The notes beneath the pieces were generated by a model. The model was not told where the DNA came from. It made no database searches and worked only from the letters and a program-made list of their open reading frames with translations. A stretch of 64,000 nt of DNA from Caulobacter sp. Root655 (GTDB taxonomy: Bacteria > Pseudomonadota > Alphaproteobacteria > Caulobacterales > Caulobacteraceae): the NCBI RefSeq assembly GCF_001427665.1, contig NZ_LMHC01000001.1, forward strand, positions 498,780-562,779, written 5' to 3'. Both the position numbers and the translations under genes were made by a program. Each line of letters begins with the position of its first letter. Position 1 is the first letter of the stretch. This document shows positions 9,608-17,226 of this stretch, in pieces.

Positions 9608-10267
9608 ATGATCGAAGCCACCCTCGCCGGCCGCCGCGCCTTCATCCTCGAGAACACCCGGCTTCAGCCCCCGCCGCACACGCCCGAACTCCAGCTGCAC
9701 CTCGCCGACGAGATCACCCCGATCTGGAAGCTGACCGAGGAGGCCCTGGCCGAGATCGGCCTGCCGCCGCCGTTCTGGGCCTTCGCCTGGGCGGGCGGCC
9801 AGGCCCTGGCGCGCTACATCCTCGACAATCCCGAGATCGTGGCGGGCAAGCGGGTGATCGATTTCGCCAGCGGCTCGGGGCTGGTGGCGATCGCGGTCAT
9901 GAAGGCGGGCGCGGCCAGCGTGCTGGCGGCCGACATCGACGTGTTCTGCGAGGCGGCGATCGGCGTCAACGCGGCGGCCAACGGCGTCGAGATCGGCTTC
10001 ACCCAGGTCAACCTGCTGGACGCCCCGCCGCCAGCTGCCGACGTGCTGCTGGCCGGCGACATCTGCTACGAGCGGCCGATGGCGGAAGCGGTCATGGCCT
10101 GGCTGGCCCAGGGCCGGGCGGCGGGCGCGACCGTGCTGATCGGCGACCCGGGCCGCGCCTATTTCCCCAAGGACGGCCTGACCAAGCTGGCCGAGTACCA
10201 GGTGCCGACCACCCGCGAGCTCGAGGACATGGCGGTCAAGCGCACCAGCGTCTGGACTCTGCCCTAG
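9608..10267 (+). CDS. Class I SAM-dependent methyltransferase, ETFB-methyltransferase-like
   Basis: A 219-residue protein with a Rossmann SAM-binding motif at VIDFASGSGLVAIAV (about residues 82-96) and an acidic residue after the second strand (ADID). The N-terminal stretch with LHLADEITPIW and PPPFWAFAWAGGQ resembles METTL20-type lysine methyltransferases, some of which modify electron-transfer flavoprotein beta in bacteria and mitochondria. That assignment is from memory of the family and is tentative. It follows the desaturase on the same strand. Confidence 0.7.
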   Translation: MIEATLAGRRAFILENTRLQPPPHTPELQLHLADEITPIWKLTEEALAEIGLPPPFWAFAWAGGQALARYILDNPEIVAGKRVIDFASGSGLVAIAVMKAGAASVLAADIDVFCEAAIGVNAAANGVEIGFTQVNLLDAPPPAADVLLAGDICYERPMAEAVMAWLAQGRAAGATVLIGDPGRAYFPKDGLTKLAEYQVPTTRELEDMAVKRTSVWTLP

Positions 10268-10294
10268 TCGCGGACTAGAACAATAAGAGAACAA

Positions 10295-10654
10295 ATGAAG
10301 GGCTCGACCATGCGCGAAGACGGCAAGATCGACTATATCGAATGGCCCGCCGGCGACCTTTCGGCCACCAAGGCCTTCTATGGTCAGGCCTTCGGCTGGA
10401 CCTTCACCGACTATGGGCCCGACTACGCGGCCTTCGAGGGCCAGGGCGCGGACGGCGGCTTTTTCCACGACCCGGCGGACGTTCCGGCCAAGCCGCTGGT
10501 GGTGCTCTACGCCCACGACCTGGAGGCCATGCTGGCCAAGGTGACGGCGGCGGGCGCGGCGATCACCAAGCCGATCTTCGCCTTCCCCGGCGGGCGGCGC
10601 TTCCAGTTCACCGACCCGTCCGGCAACGAGCTGGCGGTGTGGAGCGAGGGCTGA
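10295..10654 (+). CDS. VOC (glyoxalase-like) family protein
   Basis: A 119-residue protein of the vicinal-oxygen-chelate fold: YIEWPAGDLSATKAFYGQAFGW opens the first beta-alpha-beta unit, and FTDPSGNELAVW closes the second. The family covers glyoxalases, dioxygenases and resistance proteins, so no substrate can be assigned. A second ATG at 10310 (MREDGKIDY) is an alternative start. It follows the methyltransferase by 27 bases. Confidence 0.75.
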   Translation: MKGSTMREDGKIDYIEWPAGDLSATKAFYGQAFGWTFTDYGPDYAAFEGQGADGGFFHDPADVPAKPLVVLYAHDLEAMLAKVTAAGAAITKPIFAFPGGRRFQFTDPSGNELAVWSEG

Positions 10655-10698
10655 AAGGCACGTCTGCTTCCTATTGAAGCGCCTCATCTCCACCGCCG

Positions 10699-10782
10699 TT
10701 TTCCCGGCGAAGGCCGGGACCCAGATTCATCCGGAGCGGCTCGTGGGCTTCACCTGGGCCCCGGCCTTCGCCGGGGAGACGG
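10699..10782. repeat. Mirrored intergenic repeat, family 4, copy 1
   Basis: A palindrome of about 84 bases with arms CCCGGCGAAGGCCGGGACCCAG and its near complement CTGGGCCCCGGCCTTCGCCGGGG. The middle shares ATTCATCC and GGCGGCTCGTGGG-like words with the copy at 61922-62009, so the whole unit is repeated and not only the hairpin. Confidence 0.85.
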
Positions 10783-10903
10783 GCAGATAGAACTCGCGAT
10801 TCAGCAGCGAGAAATCACGCTCCAGCGGATAGTCAGTGCGCGCGAAAAACCGTCACGAAAAGTCGATAAATCCGTCTCCTGACGAATTGCGAGGCGACGG
10901 ACG

Positions 10904-11353
10904 GTGGGCGAGGCGGCGCAAGACAGGACCTGCGGCGACTGCGGCATGTGCTGCAAGCTGATGGGCGTGAAGGCCATCGACAAGGCGCCGCATGTCTGGT
11001 GCGGCCATTTCCGCAAGGGCGCGGGCTGCGGGATCTATGCCGAGCGGCCCCGGGCCTGCGCCGATTTCTCCTGCTACTGGCTGCGCGCGCCCAACCTGGA
11101 CGACCGCTGGCGGCCTGACCGGGCGCGGTTCGTCCTGCATCGCGAGAACGACGGCCAGGCCCTGGTGGTCGAGGTCGACCCGGCCTCGCCCGACGCCTGG
11201 CGGCGCGCCCCGTTCTACGACACCTTCAAGGCCTGGGCGGCGCGCGGCGCGCCCCGGGGTCTGACCCTCAATGTCCTGGTCGGACAGCGGGGCTACGAGA
11301 TCCTGCCCGACCGTGACGTCGACTACGGCGTGGTGCGCGAGATCCCGGCATGA
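10904..11353 (+). CDS. YkgJ-type cysteine-cluster protein, first of a pair
   Basis: A 149-residue protein rich in cysteines. CGDCGMCCK lies at about residues 10-18, then WCGHF, GCGIY, RACADFSCYW, giving a pattern like the YkgJ family, thought to bind zinc or an iron-sulfur cluster. The start is a GTG at 10904. The next gene is a clear paralogue that overlaps this one by ATGA at 11350-11353, so the two are probably translated together. Function is unknown. Confidence 0.75.
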   Translation: MGEAAQDRTCGDCGMCCKLMGVKAIDKAPHVWCGHFRKGAGCGIYAERPRACADFSCYWLRAPNLDDRWRPDRARFVLHRENDGQALVVEVDPASPDAWRRAPFYDTFKAWAARGAPRGLTLNVLVGQRGYEILPDRDVDYGVVREIPA

Positions 11354-11868
11354 CCGACACCACCGCCTCGAAGGCCTGCGGCGACTGCGGCATGTGCTGC
11401 AAGGTGCTGCACATCAGCGAACTGGACAAGCCGGCCGGCGCCTGGTGCGGCAAGTTCCGCAAGGGCTCGGGCTGCGGCGACTATGACGGCCGGCCCAGCG
11501 CCTGCCGGGGTTTTCACTGCCTGTGGCTGACCTCGGAGAAGCTGGACGACGCCTGGCGGCCCAATCGCGCGGGCTTCCTGATGTACGCCGACCACGACGG
11601 CAAGCGGCTCAACGTGGTGGTCGACCCCGGCAAGCCGGCGTCGTGGACGCGCGAACCCTACTATTCACGGCTCAAGGCGATGTCGCGGCGGGCCCATGAC
11701 GGCTACGAGCTGCTGGTCTGCATCGGCGACCGCCGGGTGGTGATGTTCCCCACCGAGGACGTCGACCTGGGCGTGCTCAATCCCGACCACAAGCTGGTCA
11801 GCGGCTATGTCGACCGCGACGGCGCGCAGGTTCCGTTCGCCATGGTGCTGAGCGACGTGGAGGGCTGA
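11350..11868 (+). CDS. YkgJ-type cysteine-cluster protein, second of a pair
   Basis: A 172-residue paralogue of the preceding gene. It shares CGDCGMCCK, WCGKFRKGSGCG and ACRGFHCLWL, so the metal-binding cysteine spacing is kept in both copies. It is about 20 residues longer at its C-terminus. It overlaps the first copy by four bases. The pair most simply arose by tandem duplication, and the retained overlap argues that both are expressed. A family 2 repeat follows at once. Confidence 0.75.
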   Translation: MTDTTASKACGDCGMCCKVLHISELDKPAGAWCGKFRKGSGCGDYDGRPSACRGFHCLWLTSEKLDDAWRPNRAGFLMYADHDGKRLNVVVDPGKPASWTREPYYSRLKAMSRRAHDGYELLVCIGDRRVVMFPTEDVDLGVLNPDHKLVSGYVDRDGAQVPFAMVLSDVEG

Positions 11869-11875
11869 GGCGCGG

Positions 11876-11982
11876 TGCGTCCTTCGAGGCCCGCTGTGCG
11901 GGCGCCTCAGGATGAGGAATTCAGAGCCATCCCACGGTCCTCATCCTGAGGTGCGAGCCGCAGGCGAGCCTCGAAGGACGCA
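11876..11982. repeat. Mirrored intergenic repeat, family 2, copy 1
   Basis: A palindrome of about 107 bases beginning GTGCGTCCTTCGAGGC and ending with its complement. Inner arms are CTCAGGATGAGGA and TCCTCATCCTGAG. It is nearly identical to 24431-24533. It separates two convergent genes. Confidence 0.88.
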
Positions 11983-11989
11983 CCGCTTC

Positions 11990-12865
11990 TCAGAACCTTG
12001 GCCGGAAATCCCTGGGCCCCCACCCAAAATCCCGCCGGGCCGGCGCGTCGTCGAAGGTCAGGTCCTGGGCCATGCGGTCGCCCATGGTCGCCGTGGCGCC
12101 GGGATAGAACGGCTTGGCCAGGGTCAGCAGCAGGCGAAACAGCCATGGCGGCAGGCCGAGGATCGCCGGCCGGCGGCCCAGGCCCTCGAACACCCGCTGG
12201 GCCATCACCCGGTAGGTCAGGGTCTCGCCGCCGGTCAGGTCATAGGCCTTGTCGTGGGCGGCCGGGGACGCGGCGGCGGCCAGGGCGCCGATCGCCAGGT
12301 CCTCGGCATGGACCGGCTGGCGCAGGCCCTCGCCGCGTCCCGACAGCGGCAGGATCTTGAAGCGCTGGATCAGGCTGGCCAGGCGGCTGACATTGCCGTC
12401 GCGGCCTTCGACATAGATCAGGGTCGGGCGAAGGACCGTCCAGGCCACGCCGTGCTCGGCGCAGAACGCCTCGACCTTGGCCTCGGCGTCGGCCAGGGCC
12501 TTGGCCACGCCGCGCTCGGCCGCGTCGGGCGAGTTCTGCTTGGTGAAGCGGCTGGTCGAGGAGAACGCCACCAGCCGGGTCATGCCGCTGGCCTTCAGGG
12601 CCGGCAGGGCCTGGGGCAACAGCCAGATCGGCGACAGCGAAAACACCGTGGCGACCGGCGGCAGTTCGTCGGCCAGGTCTGGGTCGGCCAGATCGGCGTC
12701 CACCCAGCAGACGTCGTCGCTGGGCGGCCGGCGGCTGAGCGCCATCGGCTCGATCCCGGCGGCGTTCAGGCGCGCCAGCAGGAAGTCGCCGATCAGGCTG
12801 GTGGCCCCCAGGACCAGGACCGGTGAAGCCAGGCTTGACGAAGAGGGGGTGTTTTCAGCGTCCAT
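11990..12865 (-). CDS. NAD(P)-binding, NmrA/epimerase-like protein
   Basis: A 291-residue protein with a dinucleotide-binding motif near the N-terminus (VLVLGATSLIGDFLLARL, about residues 15-32). The later segments VAFSSTSRF, TVLRPTLIYV and QPVHAEDLA match atypical short-chain dehydrogenases of the NmrA/NDUFA9 kind, which often lack the catalytic Tyr-Lys pair and act as sensors or assembly factors. The start at 12865 (MDAENTPS) follows a GGGAGAAG ribosome-binding site. It is divergent from the MmcQ gene, with 64 bases between starts. Confidence 0.8.
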   Translation of the reverse strand: MDAENTPSSSSLASPVLVLGATSLIGDFLLARLNAAGIEPMALSRRPPSDDVCWVDADLADPDLADELPPVATVFSLSPIWLLPQALPALKASGMTRLVAFSSTSRFTKQNSPDAAERGVAKALADAEAKVEAFCAEHGVAWTVLRPTLIYVEGRDGNVSRLASLIQRFKILPLSGRGEGLRQPVHAEDLAIGALAAAASPAAHDKAYDLTGGETLTYRVMAQRVFEGLGRRPAILGLPPWLFRLLLTLAKPFYPGATATMGDRMAQDLTFDDAPARRDFGWGPRDFRPRF

Positions 12866-12929
12866 CTTCTCCCTATAGTCGTGCCGGGCGGGACAGCCCA
12901 TGGATCTTTGACCCCCTGGATCTTTGACC

Positions 12930-13280
12930 ATGACCTTCGACGAGGTGCGCGCCTTCGCGTTCAGCCTGCCCGGCGTCGCCGACGGCGCGTCGTACGGCTA
13001 CGCCTGCCTCAAGGCGCACGGCAAGTTCCTGACCCGGCTGAAGGAGGACGGCGACACCCTGGTCTGTCCGGGCGTCGGACCGGACGAGCGCGAGATGCTG
13101 ATCGAGGCCGAACCCGAGACCTTCTACGTCACCGACCACTACCGCAATTATCCCTACGTGCTGGTCCGCCTGTCGCGCGTCCATCCCGGCACGGTGCAAC
13201 GCCTGCTGGAGCGCCGTTGGCGCGAGGTGACGCCGAAGAAGCTGCTGAAAATCCACGATGGGAAGGGTCTCGGACCATGA
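12930..13280 (+). CDS. MmcQ/YjbR family protein
   Basis: A 116-residue protein of the MmcQ/YjbR family, with TFDEVRAFAFSLPGVAD at the N-terminus and YVTDHYRNYPYVLVRL in the centre. The fold is small and resembles a CyaY-like domain. The family is annotated as DNA-binding, but its role is not settled. The ATG at 12930 was preferred to a TTG two codons upstream. It overlaps the next gene by ATGA at 13277-13280. Confidence 0.8.
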   Translation: MTFDEVRAFAFSLPGVADGASYGYACLKAHGKFLTRLKEDGDTLVCPGVGPDEREMLIEAEPETFYVTDHYRNYPYVLVRLSRVHPGTVQRLLERRWREVTPKKLLKIHDGKGLGP

Positions 13281-13921
13281 AGATCTGGCGAGCTTGCGCG
13301 GCCCTAATCGTCTGGGGCGGCGTCGTCCTGCAGCTTTGGCTGATGATCCACGGCAAGGCGGGACCGGAGCTGGGCCAGGCCGTGGTGCGGTTTTTCAGCT
13401 TCTTCACGATCCTCAGCAACCTGGCGGTCGGGGTCTTGCTGAGCGCGTCGGTCCTGGCGGCGGCGACACCGCTGGGCCGGTGGGCGGCGCGGGCCGGAAC
13501 CCGGGTGGCGGTCGCGGTCTACATCGCCGTGACGGCCGCGATCTATCACACCCTGCTGGCCGGGCTCTGGAATCCGCAAGGCGCGCAGTTGGTCGCCGAC
13601 ACCCTGCTGCACAGCGTGACCCCGGCGCTGTACCTGCTGGATTTCCTGATCGCGCCGCCGCGCGAGGCGGCGCGGTGGTCCACGGCCTGGAAGGCGCTGG
13701 TCTTTCCCGCCGTGTACGGCGCCTGGTCGCTGCTGCACGGCGCGTTCAGCGGCTTCTATCCCTATCCGTTCCTCGACGTGGCCAAGCACGGCTACGGCGC
13801 GGTGCTGGTCAACATGCTGGCGATGGCCGCCGGGTTCTATGTCGTGACCCTGGTCATGACCGGCCTGCAGCACCTGCAATTGCGGCTGGCGCCCTCGGCG
13901 CGGCGTCCTATATCCGCCTGA
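13277..13921 (+). CDS. Pr6Pr family integral membrane protein
   Basis: A 214-residue protein with six hydrophobic helices and the family features FFSFFTILSNL, AVYIAVTAAIYHTLL and YPYPFLDV. This matches the bacterial Pr6Pr family, related to FAR-17a/AIG1 membrane hydrolases in eukaryotes. The histidine in AIYHTLL and the threonine in TILSNL lie where that superfamily has key residues. No reaction is proven in bacteria. It is translationally coupled to the MmcQ gene and followed 19 bases later by an aldo/keto reductase. Confidence 0.78.
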   Translation: MKIWRACAALIVWGGVVLQLWLMIHGKAGPELGQAVVRFFSFFTILSNLAVGVLLSASVLAAATPLGRWAARAGTRVAVAVYIAVTAAIYHTLLAGLWNPQGAQLVADTLLHSVTPALYLLDFLIAPPREAARWSTAWKALVFPAVYGAWSLLHGAFSGFYPYPFLDVAKHGYGAVLVNMLAMAAGFYVVTLVMTGLQHLQLRLAPSARRPISA

Positions 13922-13940
13922 GCCTTTCCGGAGCCCCGCC

Positions 13941-14780
13941 ATGCCGCATTCCATTCCCGACATCCGCTCGGGCGACGTCGCCATGCCGGTCATCGGTCTG
14001 GGCACCTGGCAGCTGGAGGACGGCAGCGCCCAGCCGCTGGTCGAGCGGGCCCTGGAACTGGGCTACCGCCACATCGACACCGCCCAGATCTACGGCAACG
14101 AACAGGACGTCGGCGCGGCCCTGGCGGCCACCGGCGTGTCGCGCGCCGAGATCTTCCTGACCACCAAGGTCTGGGTCGAGCACTTCGCGCATGGCGACCT
14201 GCAGCGGTCTCTCGACGAGAGCCTTCGCAAGCTGAGGGTCCCGCAGGTCGATCTGCTGCTGCTGCACTGGCCCAAGCCCAGGCCCGCCCTGGCCGAGACC
14301 ATGGCCGCACTGAACGACGTGCGCGACCGCGGCCTGACCCGGGCCATCGGCCTGTCCAACTTCCCCTCCGGCCTGATGGCCAAGGCCCAGGCGGCGTCGG
14401 AGGCGCCCATCGCCACCAACCAGGTCGAGTACCACCCCTACCTGTCGCAGAAGACCCTGATCGCCAAGGCGCGGGCGATCGGCGCCTCGATCACCGCTTG
14501 GTCGCCCCTGGCCCAGGGCAAGGTCGCGGGCGACCCCGTGCTGATCGAGATCGGCGAGGCGCACGGCAAGACGCCGGGCCAGGTGACGCTGCGCTGGCAG
14601 GTCCAGCAGGGCGTGGTGACCATTCCGCGCACCAGGAATCCGGCCCGGCTGGCCGAGAACTTCGACATCTTCGACTTCGCGCTGTCGGACGCGGAGATGG
14701 CGCGGATCTCCGCCCTGGCGCGGCCGGACGGACGGCTGGGGGACTGGCTGGACAAGGCGTTCGAATGGGACGTGGAGTGA
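13941..14780 (+). CDS. Aldo/keto reductase
   Basis: A 279-residue TIM-barrel NADPH-dependent reductase of aldehydes and ketones. The catalytic tetrad is complete: Asp46, Tyr51, Lys76 and His109 in HIDTAQIYGNE, TTKVW and LLHWPKP. The C-terminal part has IPRTRNPARLAEN, the cofactor-phosphate binding region of the family. Length and motifs fit the 2,5-diketo-gluconate reductase branch, often named DkgB, but the substrate is not fixed by sequence. It may be in an operon with the two preceding genes. Confidence 0.9.
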   Translation: MPHSIPDIRSGDVAMPVIGLGTWQLEDGSAQPLVERALELGYRHIDTAQIYGNEQDVGAALAATGVSRAEIFLTTKVWVEHFAHGDLQRSLDESLRKLRVPQVDLLLLHWPKPRPALAETMAALNDVRDRGLTRAIGLSNFPSGLMAKAQAASEAPIATNQVEYHPYLSQKTLIAKARAIGASITAWSPLAQGKVAGDPVLIEIGEAHGKTPGQVTLRWQVQQGVVTIPRTRNPARLAENFDIFDFALSDAEMARISALARPDGRLGDWLDKAFEWDVE

Positions 14781-14784
14781 CCAT

Positions 14785-14922
14785 TCCTCCCCCTATGGGG
14801 GAGGCGATCGCATAGCGATCGGTGGGGGGAGCTTTAGGGGGCTCGATCGTAGGTCTGGCTACCGACCGAACACGCCCCCCACCGTCGGCTTCGCCGACAT
14901 CTCCCCCAAAGGGGGAGGACTT
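14785..14922. repeat. Mirrored intergenic repeat, family 1, copy 2
   Basis: About 138 bases. It begins with CCTCCCCCTATGGGGGAGG and ends with CTCCCCCAAAGGGGGAGG. The small inner hairpins swap sides compared with copy 1: GATCGCATAGCGATC is on the left here and GTCGGCTTCGCCGAC on the right. It lies between convergent genes and just touches the stop codon of the PPK2 gene. Confidence 0.87.
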
Positions 14923-15682
14923 ACCTCGCCAGCCGCCCGTCCTCGATCGCCGCCGGCTCGAACGGGAAGATCACCTCCGGATCGGGCTTCTCCACGCCCT
15001 TCAGCGCCTTCTTCGACCCGGCCGCGTGCAGCAGCCAGCGCAGGATGTTCAACCGCGCGGCCTTCTTGTGGTTGGCCCGCACGCAGACCCACGGGGCGGG
15101 GGTCGAGTGGGTGCGCATCAGCATCTCGTCGCGGGCCTTGGAGTAGTCGTCCCACTTGGTCTGGGCCACGGCGTCCAGGTCGCTGACCTTGAAGGCCTTC
15201 AGCGGATCCTTGCGGCGAGCCTCCAGGCGCTCGGCCTGTTCCTCGCGGTCGATATCCAGCCACAGCTTGGTCAGCCGCAGGCCGTTCTGCACCAGCATCA
15301 GCTCGAAGGCCGGCACGTCGCGCAGGAACTGCTCCTGCTGCTCGTTGGTCGAAAAGCCCATCACCCGCTCGACCCCGGCGCGGTTGTACCAGGAGCGGTT
15401 GAAGACCACGGCCTCGCCGGCGGCCGGCAGCTCCTTCACATAGCGCTGGAAGTACCATTCGCTCCGCTCGCGGTCGGAGGGCGCGGGCAGGGCGATGACG
15501 CGGGTGGCGCGGCGGTGGGCGTGCTCGGTGACCCGGGCGATGGCCCCGTCCTTGCCGGCCGAGTCCCGGCCCTCGAACAGGGTCAGGGTTTTCCAACCCT
15601 CCTTGATCGCCTGCCGTTGCAGGGTGATCAGGGCCAGCTGCAGGTCGCGCAGCTCTTCGTCATAGTCGCGGGACTTGGTCAT
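14921..15682 (-). CDS. ppk2: Polyphosphate kinase 2
   Basis: A 253-residue PPK2-family kinase, which moves phosphate between polyphosphate and nucleotides. The Walker A loop is GRDSAGKDG at residues 38-46. The lid and Walker B parts appear as SEWYFQRYVKELP, FNRSWYNRAGVERVMGF and LWLDIDREEQAERLEAR. The single-domain length fits class I PPK2, which tends to make NTP from NDP, though class cannot be proven here. The start MTKSRDYDEEL is typical. A perfect hairpin lies 33 bases upstream, between this gene and the divergent rsmE. Confidence 0.92.
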   Translation of the reverse strand: MTKSRDYDEELRDLQLALITLQRQAIKEGWKTLTLFEGRDSAGKDGAIARVTEHAHRRATRVIALPAPSDRERSEWYFQRYVKELPAAGEAVVFNRSWYNRAGVERVMGFSTNEQQEQFLRDVPAFELMLVQNGLRLTKLWLDIDREEQAERLEARRKDPLKAFKVSDLDAVAQTKWDDYSKARDEMLMRTHSTPAPWVCVRANHKKAARLNILRWLLHAAGSKKALKGVEKPDPEVIFPFEPAAIEDGRLAR

Positions 15683-15715
15683 GGGTGGAGCCTACCCCCG
15701 GAACATGCAGTTGCG

Positions 15716-15756
15716 CTAGGGCGAGGTCGCTTCTCGAGGAAGCGACCTCGCCCTAG
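15716..15756. repeat. Perfect 17-bp inverted repeat
   Basis: Arms CTAGGGCGAGGTCGCTT (15716-15732) and AAGCGACCTCGCCCTAG (15740-15756) are exact complements around the 7-base loop CTCGAGG. It lies between divergent ppk2 and rsmE, so it is not an ordinary terminator for either. It may be a mobile repeat unit. Confidence 0.85.
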
Positions 15757-15770
15757 AAGTCTTTGGTTTA

Positions 15771-15821
15771 ACGCGTTTTCTTCACGCGAACCGGTATCCA
15801 CTTCGCTCGAAAACGCTCTAG
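15771..15821. repeat. Short alphaproteobacterial-type intergenic repeat
   Basis: Contains GCGTTTTCTTCACGCGAACC and CACTTCGCTCGAAAACGCTC. I recall this pair of words as a short interspersed sequence in many alphaproteobacteria, although only one copy is in this window. It sits 10 bases upstream of rsmE. Its CGTTTTC and GAAAACG ends can pair. Confidence 0.5.
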
Positions 15822-15830
15822 AAGGGCGTC

Positions 15831-16547
15831 ATGATCCGTCTTTATGTCCCCCATCCCCTCAAGGCCGGCGCCGGCGTCGCGCCCAGCATCGACCAATCGC
15901 GCTACCTGACCGCCGTCATGCGGCTGTCGGTCGGCGACGAGATCCTGGTGTTCAACGGCCAGGACGGCGAGTGGCGCGCCAGCCTGACCGAGGCCGGCAA
16001 GCGCGGCTGCCTGCTGCGCGCCGAGGAACAGACCCGCCCGCAGGACCACGCCCCCGACCTTGACCTGGTGGTCGCCATGGTCAAGCGCGGCCGGGTCGAG
16101 ACCATCGTCGAGAAGGCCGCCGAACTGGGCGCGCGCCGCGTGCGCCTGACCCAGACCCGGCGGACCAATGTCGACTTCCTCAAGCTGGGACGCCTGGACG
16201 CCATCGCCATCGAGGCCGCCGAACAGACCGGCCGCCTCGACGTGCCGGTGATCGACGATCCGCTGAAGCTGGACAAGATACTCGACGGCTGGGATCCGGC
16301 CCGTCGCTTGATCTTCTGCGACGAGGGCGGCGACGCCCGGACGATGATCGAGGCGGTGACCGGCACGGGCGCGCCGGCCGCCATCCTGATCGGTCCGGAG
16401 GGCGGCTTCGCGCCGGAGGAGCGCGAGCGCCTGCGGTCGCTGCCCTTCGTCATCCCGGTCTCCCTGGGCCCGCGCATCCTGCGGGCCGATACGGCGGCGA
16501 TCGCGGCGATGACCTTGTGGCAGGCGGCGGCGGGGGACTGGCGGTAG
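15831..16547 (+). CDS. rsmE: 16S rRNA m3U1498 methyltransferase
   Basis: A 238-residue SPOUT-class methyltransferase that methylates U1498 in 16S rRNA at the decoding site. The N-terminal PUA-like part has HYLTAVMRL-type features (RYLTAVMRLSVGDEI). The C-terminal knot holds IGPEGGFAPEE and LGPRILRADTAA, both hallmarks of RsmE. The length matches the family. It stands alone, convergent with a VOC gene. Confidence 0.95.
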   Translation: MIRLYVPHPLKAGAGVAPSIDQSRYLTAVMRLSVGDEILVFNGQDGEWRASLTEAGKRGCLLRAEEQTRPQDHAPDLDLVVAMVKRGRVETIVEKAAELGARRVRLTQTRRTNVDFLKLGRLDAIAIEAAEQTGRLDVPVIDDPLKLDKILDGWDPARRLIFCDEGGDARTMIEAVTGTGAPAAILIGPEGGFAPEERERLRSLPFVIPVSLGPRILRADTAAIAAMTLWQAAAGDWR

Positions 16548-16559
16548 GGCGGCCGAGGA

Positions 16560-16934
16560 TCAGGTCGGCTCGCCCACATCGATGCGGTTGCCGTCCGGGT
16601 CCGCGAACACGAAGGCGCGCTGGCCATAGTCCTTGTCTTGCAGGGACTTGATGATCCGCACGCCGGCCGACTGGCAGACCGCGTAGAGGGCCGCCACGTC
16701 GTCCACGTACATATGGAAAACATTGATCGTCGTCGCGCGGTGCTCGCGGGCCTGGCTGAGATGGATCTCGGCTGAATCCTTCTCCAGGACCATGAACCCG
16801 ACGGGATTGCCGTTCTCGAACGTTTTCCGGAAGCCGAGAACCCCGGAATAGAAGGCGTGGGCGGCCTGGATGTCGCGCACGACTATGCCGGGGGCGGCGC
16901 GACCGAAGGTGATGTGCTGAGTGGCGTGGGACAT
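16560..16934 (-). CDS. VOC (glyoxalase/bleomycin-resistance-like) protein
   Basis: A 124-residue single VOC unit pair. GIVVRDIQAAHAFYSGVLGF marks the first module, and FVFADPDGNRIDVGEP marks the second. The form resembles antibiotic-binding or glyoxalase-like proteins, which usually act as dimers in the cytosol. The metal-site residues are not clear enough to say whether it is catalytic. It is tail-to-tail with rsmE, with 12 bases between them. Confidence 0.75.
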   Translation of the reverse strand: MSHATQHITFGRAAPGIVVRDIQAAHAFYSGVLGFRKTFENGNPVGFMVLEKDSAEIHLSQAREHRATTINVFHMYVDDVAALYAVCQSAGVRIIKSLQDKDYGQRAFVFADPDGNRIDVGEPT

Positions 16935-17226
16935 CGCGTGAACCGTTGACGGCGGCAGGGGCGGCGGTGCGCGTGCCGGGCTGAGGAGCGGTGTCCCAAC
17001 CTTGAGCTTCGCACGGCAAGTCCGTCGGGAAAAGGCCTTGGTCCGATCGACCCGACGGCAAACCTCTGCCTGGAAGCCGTGAGCGAACCCCGCCTGTTGC
17101 GAAACCCTGTCCGCGCCCCTTGAGGTTCGCTAAGAAAACGCCCAACTGCGCAGCAAGATATTTCGCGGTCGGGTCGGAGGGAAAATCCCCTTCCTTCTTG
17201 GAAGCGTGTTTTGGGAGGGAACGCCG
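16935..17226. other. Intergenic region upstream of glutamate-cysteine ligase
   Basis: This 292-base divergent gap has no convincing open frame. Its right end, close to 17130-17210, is less GC-rich than the surroundings and ends in GGGAGGGAACGCC, a good ribosome-binding site for the ligase gene. It presumably holds both divergent promoters. I could not identify promoter boxes or an operator with confidence. Confidence 0.4.
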
